Shown here piece by piece: positions 14,115 through 20,492 of a DNA stretch of 20,492 nt. Numbering within the stretch: the stretch's first letter is position 1; every line of letters starts with the position of its first letter. Origin of the DNA: Nitrospira sp. ST-bin4 (GTDB lineage: Bacteria > Nitrospirota > Nitrospiria > Nitrospirales > Nitrospiraceae); NCBI GenBank assembly GCA_002083565.1, contig MSXM01000037.1, positions 1 through 20,492 of the forward strand, written 5' to 3'. The translations under genes were made by a program, and so were the position numbers. The notes beneath the pieces are model-generated. The model saw only the letters and a program-made list of their open reading frames with translations, did not search any database and was not told where the DNA came from.

Positions 14115-15509
14115 ATGGCGATGTTTCGTAAGACCCAGCAGATTCATCTCGTCGGGATCGGCGGTGCAGGTATGAGCGGAATTGCCGAGGTTCTGCTGAC
14201 GATGGGATACAAAGTGACCGGCTCGGATTTGCAGACATCTGATACTACGAGGCGGTTGGAGGAGCTTGGCGGGAGAATATTTATCGGCCATCAGGAGTCG
14301 AATGTAGGTGAAGCGCAGGTTGTGGTGATTTCTTCTGCTGTGGCGGCAGGAAACCCCGAGGTTGTGGCGGCAAAGACCCGGCAGATCCCGGTAATCCCTC
14401 GTGCCGAAATGCTTGCGGAGCTCATGCGGTTGAAATTCGGCGTCGCCATTGCGGGGGCACATGGGAAAACCACGACCACGTCGATGGTGGCGAACGTGTT
14501 GGCACAGGGCGGGCTCGATCCCACGATGGTGATCGGTGGAAAAGTCAACGCGCTGGGTAGCCATGCGCGATTGGGGCGAGGCGAATTGCTGGTAGCGGAA
14601 GCGGACGAGAGCGACGGGTCATTTCTTCGTCTTTCGCCGACCATTGTGGCCGTCACCAACCTCGATCGCGAGCATCTCGATCACTATGGGTCGATGGAAC
14701 GGATCAATGAAAGTTTTCTTGAGTTCATCAATAAGATTCCATTCTACGGGTTGGCGGTGTTGTGTGCCGATGATGAGCGTCTCCGTGCGCTCTTTCCCCA
14801 TATCGTCAAGCGCTACCATACGTATGGGCTTCATGAGCGGGAAGGCGTTTCGACGGACTTTAAGGCAACGGATATCAGCCTCAAACAATGGGGAGGGGAG
14901 TTTCGCGCCCACTTCCGAGGAAAGAATCTCGGTCCGTTCCGTCTGGCCGTACCGGGCATCCACAATGTCTCGAATGCGTTGGCGGCAATTGCGATCGGCG
15001 TTGAATTGGAAATTCCCGTCGATCTCATCCGCAAGGGCCTTGCCGCTTTCACCGGCGTCGAGCGGCGGTTTCATCTGCGCGGCGAAACCGGCGGCATTAT
15101 GGTCGTTGACGACTATGGCCACCATCCCACGGAGGTACGGGCCACTCTGGCCGCTGCGAAACAGGGCTGGGATCGGCGGCTCGTCGTGTTGTTCCAGCCG
15201 CACCGCTACACTCGCACGCGGGATTGCGTTGAAGATTTTGCACATGCATTCGAAGGTGCTGACCAGCTGTTTATCACGGAAATTTACGCGGCTGGAGAGC
15301 AGCCGATCCCGGGTGTGTCAGGGGAGAAACTTGTCGAGACAATCAGGGCTGCAGGCCATCCGTCGGTCACGTTTATCGAACGAAAAGAATCGATGCCGGA
15401 TCAAGTTTTGCCGCATCTAAAGCCGGGCGATCTGGTATTGACGCTCGGCGCGGGGGACATCTGGAAAGCAGGCACAGGCATCTTGGCGCGGCTTGAGCCG
15501 ACAGCATAG
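14115..15509 (+). CDS. murC: UDP-N-acetylmuramate:L-alanine ligase MurC
   Basis: A 464-residue cytoplasmic Mur ligase that starts the stem peptide by adding L-Ala to UDP-MurNAc. Motifs: HLVGIGGAGMSGIAEVL with the Rossmann-type glycine loop, the ATP P-loop IAGAHGKTTTTSMVA with K118, EADESDGSF, VTNLDREHLDHYGSM, GIHNVSNALAAIA, DDYGHHPTEVRATL and FQPHRYTRTRD. The G-A-H-G-K-T loop and DDYGHHPTE are specific to MurC. The frame opens at ATG 14016 inside murG, but ATG 14115 lies behind AAGGGGTAAGG and just before the conserved N-terminus, so it is preferred. ATG 14121 is also possible. This leaves a 61-nt gap after murG. Confidence 0.95.
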   Translation: MAMFRKTQQIHLVGIGGAGMSGIAEVLLTMGYKVTGSDLQTSDTTRRLEELGGRIFIGHQESNVGEAQVVVISSAVAAGNPEVVAAKTRQIPVIPRAEMLAELMRLKFGVAIAGAHGKTTTTSMVANVLAQGGLDPTMVIGGKVNALGSHARLGRGELLVAEADESDGSFLRLSPTIVAVTNLDREHLDHYGSMERINESFLEFINKIPFYGLAVLCADDERLRALFPHIVKRYHTYGLHEREGVSTDFKATDISLKQWGGEFRAHFRGKNLGPFRLAVPGIHNVSNALAAIAIGVELEIPVDLIRKGLAAFTGVERRFHLRGETGGIMVVDDYGHHPTEVRATLAAAKQGWDRRLVVLFQPHRYTRTRDCVEDFAHAFEGADQLFITEIYAAGEQPIPGVSGEKLVETIRAAGHPSVTFIERKESMPDQVLPHLKPGDLVLTLGAGDIWKAGTGILARLEPTA

Positions 15510-15512
15510 TCC

Positions 15513-16457
15513 ATGGTCCGTAGAAAGAAGACGAATGCGACAGTACGTCGTGGGACAGACCGGCAGGATCGATTGCGGTCGGCAGTGGCCGGGCTCAAAG
15601 GCGTGGCCCGTTTCAACGCACCGCTCAGGGAGTACACGTCGTTTCACATCGGTGGTCCCGCCGATGTACTCGTGGAGCCGGTCGATATGGAGGACCTCGT
15701 TCAACTCGTCATGCAGGCGCATGCGCAGAAACTTCCGATCTTTGTACTGGGCGGTACAAATGTCTTGGTTCGAGACAAGGGCATCCGAGGCGTGGTGGTC
15801 AATTTGGCGAAGTTACGGGCGATCAAAGAAGAACCGGGATCGGTGCTCTATGCCGAAGGGGGTGTGGGGATGCCGACACTCATCGGTTACGCCATCCGCC
15901 GATCGCTGGCAGGATTGGAATGGGCGGCGGGGATTCCCGGTACGGTGGCGGGGTGCGTGGTGATGAATGCCGGCACCAGGCTTGGAGAGATGAAGGATAC
16001 AGTCAAAGCGGTTCGTATCGTGACGCCCAGCGGTGCCGTGATCGATTGTCCTGCGCAGGATATTGCATTCAGTTATCGACGGGCACAACTTCCGGCCGGG
16101 ATCGTGGCCGGGGTTTGGCTTCAACTCAAACCGGGTGTGAGATCTGATATCGAGAAGGTCGTGAAAGATTACTTGCGGTATCGCCGCGATACGCAGCCCC
16201 TGGCGCTGCCGAGCGCCGGCTGTGTGTTCAAGAATCCGCCGAACGATTCGGCGGGTCGGGTGGTAGAGGCAGCAGGACTAAAAGGTGCGCATGTCGGCGA
16301 TGCGGAAATTTCAGACAAGCATGCCAATTTCATTGTGAACCAGGGCCATGCGAGCGCCAGGGAGGTACTGGCGCTTATCAAGAAGGTGCGAGCGCAGGTC
16401 GCTCGCAAGACCGGCGTAAAATTGGAATTGGAACTGAAATTGGTGGGGCAAGCTTAG
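15513..16457 (+). CDS. murB: UDP-N-acetylenolpyruvoylglucosamine reductase MurB
   Basis: A 314-residue FAD-dependent enzyme that reduces UDP-GlcNAc-enolpyruvate to UDP-MurNAc with NADPH, the step before MurC. FAD-domain marks are YTSFHIGGPADVLVEP, VLGGTNVLVRDKGIRGVVV and AGIPGTVAGCVVMNAG; further on are FSYRRAQLP, PSAGCVFKNPP, AAGLKG and SDKHANFIVN. The compact length and the short form of the C-terminal half fit the type II enzymes of Gram-positives and many other phyla rather than the longer E. coli form. C237 stands where the proton-donating serine is expected (G-S-x-F-K-N-P in many relatives). The first 25 residues are basic and unconserved. ATG 15513 lies 3 nt after the murC stop without a clear ribosome binding site. 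Confidence 0.95.
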   Translation: MVRRKKTNATVRRGTDRQDRLRSAVAGLKGVARFNAPLREYTSFHIGGPADVLVEPVDMEDLVQLVMQAHAQKLPIFVLGGTNVLVRDKGIRGVVVNLAKLRAIKEEPGSVLYAEGGVGMPTLIGYAIRRSLAGLEWAAGIPGTVAGCVVMNAGTRLGEMKDTVKAVRIVTPSGAVIDCPAQDIAFSYRRAQLPAGIVAGVWLQLKPGVRSDIEKVVKDYLRYRRDTQPLALPSAGCVFKNPPNDSAGRVVEAAGLKGAHVGDAEISDKHANFIVNQGHASAREVLALIKKVRAQVARKTGVKLELELKLVGQA

Positions 16458-16495
16458 CTGAGTGTAAGGGGCGGAGGGTGATAGGTGAGGAGTCC

Positions 16496-17491
16496 ATGGG
16501 ACAAGAAGTAGAAAGACTGACGGACAAGCGAATCGGCGTGTTGATGGGGGGCCGATCCTCCGAACGGGATGTGTCGCTCCGTACCGGACAGGCCGTGCAT
16601 CAGTCGTTGATCCGTCGAGGGTATGACGCTGTGTCGATCGATGTGAGCGCACAGCTGCCGTACGATCTACAGAACCAGAAGGTTGCCGTCGCCTTTCTCG
16701 CGCTGCATGGACCGGGCGGCGAAGATGGGACCATCCAGGGATTTCTGGAGACGATCGGTATGCCGTACACCGGATCAGGTGTGCAAGCGAGCGCAGTCGG
16801 CATGCATAAGGTTGTGACCAAGACATTGCTGGCGGCACAGGGTATTCCGGTTCCTGTCGGGACGGTCGTTCAGCGAGGCGACACGCCGTCGTTGGCCCGG
16901 ATTCTGAAGGGAGCGAAGCTGACGTTGCCGGTGGTCGTGAAGCCGGCCTCACAAGGTTCTACGATTGGTGTCACGATCGTGCGCCGGGCGTCACAGTGGA
17001 AAGACGCCCTGGCTCTCGCGCATCGCTACGACCCAGAGGCCATGGTCGAGGCCTTTATCCCAGGGCATGAGGTCACAGTTGCCGTCCTGGGAATTGCATC
17101 CGGGGAGCCGAAAGTACTGCCGGCCGTCGAGATTGTTGCGCCTGACGGTTTTTATGATTTCACTGCGAAATACCAAAAAGGCAAAACCCGGTATCTGTGT
17201 CCGGCCCCATTGCCGGCCAAGCTTCTTAAGCAGATCGGAGACCTAGGGCGTCGAACGTTCCAAGCCTTGGGATGCGAAGGCGCCGCACGCGTGGATTTTC
17301 GAATTACGCCGAAGGGCCGCCCATACGTCCTGGAAATCAACACGGTTCCCGGTATGACGGAAACGAGTTTATTGCCGATGGCGTCGGCGCAAGCGGGGAT
17401 CGACTATGACCAGTTGGTCGAATGGATTTTGCAGTCGGCGCTCGATCGTGCTGGACGATCTGTGCAGGCGGCAGAAAGCGAGTCGGTATGA
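16496..17491 (+). CDS. ddl: D-alanine:D-alanine ligase Ddl
   Basis: A 331-residue ATP-grasp enzyme that makes the D-Ala-D-Ala used by MurF. Motifs: IGVLMGGRSSERDVSLRTG, ALHGPGGEDGTIQGFLE, PYTGSGVQASAVGMHK, VVKPASQGSTIGV, EAFIPGHEVTVAVLG, RVDFRI and the metal- and product-binding VLEINTVPGMTETSLLP. The omega-loop reads YDFTAKY with Y226; tyrosine here is known to go with D-Ala-D-Ala synthesis, whereas phenylalanine goes with D-Ala-D-lactate. ATG 16496 behind GAGGAG (16487-16492) is chosen. The in-frame GTG 16478 behind AAGGGG is a real alternative adding six residues. The TGA stop overlaps the ftsQ start as ATGA. Confidence 0.95.
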   Translation: MGQEVERLTDKRIGVLMGGRSSERDVSLRTGQAVHQSLIRRGYDAVSIDVSAQLPYDLQNQKVAVAFLALHGPGGEDGTIQGFLETIGMPYTGSGVQASAVGMHKVVTKTLLAAQGIPVPVGTVVQRGDTPSLARILKGAKLTLPVVVKPASQGSTIGVTIVRRASQWKDALALAHRYDPEAMVEAFIPGHEVTVAVLGIASGEPKVLPAVEIVAPDGFYDFTAKYQKGKTRYLCPAPLPAKLLKQIGDLGRRTFQALGCEGAARVDFRITPKGRPYVLEINTVPGMTETSLLPMASAQAGIDYDQLVEWILQSALDRAGRSVQAAESESV

Positions 17492-18360
17492 AGGGTTTGT
17501 TTCGGAAGCGGAAGCCAGCTTCTCCAGCCGGGCCAAGACAGAATCAGTGGAAGGGCTCGCGCACGGGGGAAGGAATGAGCCGGCAGGCAGAAGCCAAACG
17601 GGCCAGGACTCTCGCCAAACGGATCGCTCTCATGCGGTGGAGCGGAGTGATTGTCGGTGTGGTCTTGATCGGTTGGGCCATCGTCATAGGCATGCAACAG
17701 TCCGGGCCGTTCTTTCGACAGTTGCTCGAAATCAAGCAGGTGACTGTGGACGGTGTCCGCCATCTTGACAGACAGGAAGTGATCGAGCTTGTCAATCTGA
17801 AGTCCGGTACGCCACTTCACCACATTGTGACATCGGCGATTAAGGAGCGGGTGGAGTCTCATCCATGGATTAAGGAAGCGACGGTGGAGCGTGTGCCGTT
17901 TCATGAATTGCGCATATCCGTAAGGGAACGAACGCCCGCTGCGGTCATTCGGACCGGCTCAGAAAACGTGCTCAGCGATACCGAAGGTCATGTGCTTGGC
18001 CGCCTTGCTCAGAGGGACGATGTGTCATTGCCGATGGTGACGGGTATCGATCTCAAGAAGTTCCTGCGAGGCGATGAAGAAGTGCGGCAGGCAGTTGTGT
18101 CAGGCATCGAGCTGACGAAACTCATGGGACAGGTCTACGGGGGGCGTTTGCAAGTGAATGCGGCGAATCCCGCCGACCTGGTGGCGTCCGTCCGAGGCGT
18201 TCAGTTCCATTTCGGCGAGGGTGTCATCGGCGATCAGTGGGAGCGGTTTCAGCAAGTCAAGCCGGTGGTGAAGACGCTGAGTTTCGATGGGTATGGCGAC
18301 GGAGTCAACGATGTAGATCTCCGGTACGAGAATCGGATCGTTGTACGGGAAAGGGGGTGA
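17488..18360 (+). CDS. ftsQ: cell division protein FtsQ
   Basis: A 290-residue bitopic membrane protein. It has a long, strongly basic cytoplasmic tail (residues 1-50, including FRKRK and KRARTLAKR), one transmembrane helix at about 51-69, a POTRA domain at about 82-150 (VTVDGVRHLDRQEVIEL, HPWIKEATVERVPFHELRISVRER in two pieces) and the FtsQ C-terminal beta domain. The family links the cytoplasmic and periplasmic parts of the divisome and binds FtsL/FtsB. The open frame begins at ATG 17422 inside ddl, but ATG 17488, which overlaps the ddl stop (ATGA), is the natural coupled start. ATG 17575, directly after AAGGA, would shorten the tail. FtsQ is poorly conserved; position, topology and POTRA all support the call. 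Confidence 0.92.
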   Translation: MKGLFRKRKPASPAGPRQNQWKGSRTGEGMSRQAEAKRARTLAKRIALMRWSGVIVGVVLIGWAIVIGMQQSGPFFRQLLEIKQVTVDGVRHLDRQEVIELVNLKSGTPLHHIVTSAIKERVESHPWIKEATVERVPFHELRISVRERTPAAVIRTGSENVLSDTEGHVLGRLAQRDDVSLPMVTGIDLKKFLRGDEEVRQAVVSGIELTKLMGQVYGGRLQVNAANPADLVASVRGVQFHFGEGVIGDQWERFQQVKPVVKTLSFDGYGDGVNDVDLRYENRIVVRERG

Positions 18361-18365
18361 TCGCC

Positions 18366-19598
18366 ATGCCGAAGCGAGATCAAATCCTTGTCGGGCTGGA
18401 TATTGGAACAACCAAGATTTGTGCGATCGTCGCAGAGATTACCGATGCAGGAGCATTGAGTGTCATTGGCGTCGGATCGAGTCCATCTCGCGGATTGCGC
18501 AAAGGAGTCGTTGTTGATATCGAGAGTACGGTTGAATCGATCAAGAAGGCCGTTGAAGAGGCCGAATTAATGGCGGCGGTGCAGATTAACTCAGTCTACA
18601 CCGGCATCGCCGGGAGCCATATTTCTGCGGAGAACTGCAAGGGGGTCGTGGCGCTGAAGCGCGCGGAAGTCACGCGTGAGGATATCCATCGGGCGATCGA
18701 GAGTGCACGAACAGTGGCTGTCATCCCGCACGAACGACGGATTCTCCATGTGCTGCCGCGGGAGTTCATGGTGGATGGGCAGGAAGGTGTGCGTGAGCCG
18801 CTGGGCTTGTCGGGGAACCGTCTGGAAGTAAATGTGCATGTGATCACGGGGGCTGTGACTTCTGCACAAAACATCATCAAGAGCGTCAATCGGGCGGGGC
18901 TTGATGTGGTGGACATCATTCTTCAGCCGCTGGCGTCCAGCGAAGCAGTATTGAGTCAGGAAGAACGAGACCTGGGTGTGGTGATGGTGGACCTGGGCGG
19001 CGGCACCACCGATCTGGCTATCTTTCTCGACGGCAGTATCCGGCATTCCGCTGTGTTGCCTATTGGGGGGCTGAATCTGACGAAGGATTTAGCGATCGGT
19101 CTTCTCACTTCACAAACCGAAGCGGAAAAAATCAAGACTCATCATGGCACCGCGCGCACTGAATTGGTCACCGGTCATCAGATTGTCGATGTGCCGTCTG
19201 TCGGAGATCGGCCAGCCCGAACCTTCTCGCGCCGGGACATTGCCGAGATTCTCGAACCGCGCGTAGAAGAAATGTTTGAGCTTGTGCGTAGGGAGATCGC
19301 GCGCGCCGGTTATGAAGGCATGTTGGGCGCCGGGGTGGTGATTACCGGTGGAACGTCGCTGCTGGAGGGGATGCCGGATGCGGCTGAAAAGGTGCTGAAC
19401 CTTCCGGCTCGCCGGGGGATGCCTTCCGGAGTCGGAGGGCTTCGAGACATCGTCGGACATCCCAGTTATGCGACAGGGGTGGGATTGTTGCTGCATGCCC
19501 GACGACATGCCGATGAATTGGAGACAGCCGGGCTTCGCAATGGGGGGCCTTGGTCAAAAATGGTGGGGTGGACGAAGCGAGTACTGGAAGTTTTTTAA
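18366..19598 (+). CDS. ftsA: cell division actin-like ATPase FtsA
   Basis: A 410-residue actin-fold protein that tethers FtsZ filaments to the inner membrane and recruits later division proteins. The first phosphate loop is LVGLDIGTTKICAIV. The 1C-type subdomain region has VYTGIAGSHISAENCKG. The second phosphate loop is D209-L-G-G-G-T-T-D. The adenosine-side motif is VVITGGTSLLEG. The C-terminus, WSKMVGWTKRVLEVF, forms the expected amphipathic membrane-targeting helix. The frame is open upstream into ftsQ (to 18237), but ATG 18366, behind AAAGGGGGTGA and 5 nt after the ftsQ stop, matches the family N-terminus. A 58-nt gap separates it from ftsZ. Confidence 0.96.
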   Translation: MPKRDQILVGLDIGTTKICAIVAEITDAGALSVIGVGSSPSRGLRKGVVVDIESTVESIKKAVEEAELMAAVQINSVYTGIAGSHISAENCKGVVALKRAEVTREDIHRAIESARTVAVIPHERRILHVLPREFMVDGQEGVREPLGLSGNRLEVNVHVITGAVTSAQNIIKSVNRAGLDVVDIILQPLASSEAVLSQEERDLGVVMVDLGGGTTDLAIFLDGSIRHSAVLPIGGLNLTKDLAIGLLTSQTEAEKIKTHHGTARTELVTGHQIVDVPSVGDRPARTFSRRDIAEILEPRVEEMFELVRREIARAGYEGMLGAGVVITGGTSLLEGMPDAAEKVLNLPARRGMPSGVGGLRDIVGHPSYATGVGLLLHARRHADELETAGLRNGGPWSKMVGWTKRVLEVF

Positions 19599-19605
19599 CG
19601 AAGGT

Positions 19606-19638
19606 TCCTCGTGTCGACAGGCCGATGTCATGCGAGGA
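19606..19638 (+). promoter_or_regulatory. imperfect hairpin between ftsA and ftsZ
   Basis: TCCTCG (19606-19611) pairs with CGAGGA (19633-19638). Inside, GACA (19616-19619) can pair with TGTC (19626-19629), and TGTCGACA (19612-19619) is itself a palindrome. No T-run follows, so it is unlikely to be a terminator. It ends 5 nt before the ftsZ Shine-Dalgarno sequence and could affect mRNA processing or ftsZ translation; this is inference from the sequence only. Confidence 0.3.
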
Positions 19639-19643
19639 GAATG

Positions 19644-19650
19644 AGGAGGT
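19644..19650 (+). promoter_or_regulatory. strong ribosome binding site of ftsZ
   Basis: AGGAGGT, a full match to the anti-Shine-Dalgarno core, lies 6 nt before ATG 19657. It is the strongest site in the dcw run; most other genes here have weak sites or rely on overlap with the gene before. This fits the known need for far more FtsZ than FtsA or FtsQ. Confidence 0.8.
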
Positions 19651-19656
19651 GCCCTG

Positions 19657-20492
19657 ATGTTTTCATTCCAAGAAGATGTGCTTCTGCCGGTTCGTATTAA
19701 GGTGATCGGAATCGGCGGCGCCGGATGCAATGCCGTCAATACCATGATCTCATCCGGTCTGGCACGGGTCGATTTCATCGCGAGCAATACGGATCTCCAA
19801 GCGCTGGATCGCTCGCTGGCTCCCTACAAAATTCAACTGGGACCGGAGCGGACTCGCGGGCTGGGTGCAGGCGCGAAGCCGGAAATCGGCAAGGAAGCGG
19901 CGTTGGAAAGCAAAGAGCACATCCGCGAATGCCTCGAAGGCTCGGATATGGTCTTTGTGACGGCAGGGATGGGGGGCGGGACCGGCACCGGTGCTGCGCC
20001 GATCGTTGCCAGTATCGCCCGTGAGATGGGGATTCTCACGGTGGGTGTGGTGACGAAGCCCTTCCAATATGAAGGGCAGCGGCGGCACAAACATGCGGAA
20101 GAGGGCATTCGCGATCTGCGTAGACATGTCGATACCCTGCTCGTGATTCCGAACCAGCGGCTGCTGGGGATTGTCGATAAGTCGACGCCCCTTCTCGAAG
20201 CCTTCAAGGTAGCAGATGACGTGCTGCGGCAGGCCATTCAAGGCATCGCCGATGTCATCACCACGACGGGCCATGTGAACGTTGATTTTGCCGACGTCAA
20301 GACCGTGATGTCTCATACGGGACGGGCCGTAATGGGCATGGGCGTGTCACGTGGGCCGAATCGCGCGATTGAGGCGGCACAAAAGGCCATTTGCAGTCCG
20401 CTGCTTGAGGAAGGCAGCGTGGAAGGCGCACGCGGGGTCCTGTTGAACATTACGGGCGGCCCCACCATGTCGCTGCATGAAGTTGAGGAAGC
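19657..20492 (+). CDS. ftsZ: cell division GTPase FtsZ (3' end beyond window)
   Basis: The first 279 residues of FtsZ, the tubulin-like GTPase that forms the Z ring. The reading frame runs open to the window edge, so the C-terminal part of the second domain, the linker and the conserved FtsA-binding tail are not seen. Visible motifs: IKVIGIGGAGCNAVNTMI (T1 loop), SNTDLQAL (the usual NTDAQAL with Leu), the tubulin signature G106-G-G-T-G-T-G112, KPFQYEG followed by R, and the T7 synergy loop NVDFADVKTVM, which supplies the catalytic aspartates to the neighbouring subunit. The start ATG 19657 is fixed by the strong AGGAGGT. Nothing suggests a defect in the part seen. Confidence 0.97.
   Translation, partial: MFSFQEDVLLPVRIKVIGIGGAGCNAVNTMISSGLARVDFIASNTDLQALDRSLAPYKIQLGPERTRGLGAGAKPEIGKEAALESKEHIRECLEGSDMVFVTAGMGGGTGTGAAPIVASIAREMGILTVGVVTKPFQYEGQRRHKHAEEGIRDLRRHVDTLLVIPNQRLLGIVDKSTPLLEAFKVADDVLRQAIQGIADVITTTGHVNVDFADVKTVMSHTGRAVMGMGVSRGPNRAIEAAQKAICSPLLEEGSVEGARGVLLNITGGPTMSLHEVEE

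Noticed and set aside
14644..15420. 258-codon open frame on the + strand inside murC
   Set aside because: It is fully contained in a murC with all family motifs intact. Its translation is Ser/Arg-rich without domains, as expected for a frame shadow.
3156..20492. Novel defence, mobile or biosynthetic system within the dcw run
   Set aside because: Every frame in this stretch is accounted for by standard division and peptidoglycan genes in canonical order with short gaps. No inserted genes, transposase fragments, CRISPR repeats or tRNA-like sequences were seen.

Overview
The window holds an almost complete division and cell wall (dcw) cluster of a Gram-negative, meso-diaminopimelate-type bacterium, preceded by three unrelated genes. 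GC content looks close to 58-60% by eye. The gene order and the general look of the proteins suggest Nitrospirota, most likely a Nitrospira-like organism; this assignment is an inference and was not tested by any search.

Region 1 (1-3155) is the flank. It has a YajQ/DUF520 nucleotide-binding protein (185-682, +), a predicted lipoprotein made of seven Asp-box (BNR-like) repeats (745-1764, +), and a convergent, unrecognised exported protein with a Gly-rich linker, a coiled-coil stretch and a 13-residue tandem repeat (1777-2898, -). The stretch 2899-3155 is a divergent intergenic region. It carries a near-consensus sigma-70 type promoter (TTGACA, 16 nt, TATACT) pointing into the dcw cluster, followed by three GTGG/TGGG units spaced exactly 10 nt apart that resemble MraZ boxes. 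No mraZ gene is present at its usual place in front of rsmH.

Region 2 (3156-20492) is a tightly packed run of genes on the + strand: rsmH, ftsL, ftsI, murE, murF, mraY, murD, ftsW, murG, murC, murB, ddl, ftsQ, ftsA and ftsZ. The last is cut by the window end. Several junctions overlap (ATGA at rsmH/ftsL, ftsW/murG and ddl/ftsQ; TAGTG at ftsL/ftsI), which suggests translational coupling.

Together the genes cover most of the peptidoglycan precursor pathway. MurB reduces UDP-GlcNAc-enolpyruvate; MurC, D, E and F add L-Ala, D-Glu, meso-DAP and D-Ala-D-Ala; Ddl makes the dipeptide; MraY and MurG make lipid I and lipid II. FtsW polymerises and FtsI crosslinks septal glycan. FtsL, FtsQ, FtsA and FtsZ form the divisome scaffold. 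MurA and the lipid II flippase are not in the window. No RNA genes, insertion sequences, CRISPR arrays or phage genes were seen. The dcw cluster itself is conventional. The observations most worth checking are the MraZ-box-like array without mraZ, the repeat-bearing exported protein, an apparent excess of CGATCG, and a cysteine at the expected MurB catalytic serine.
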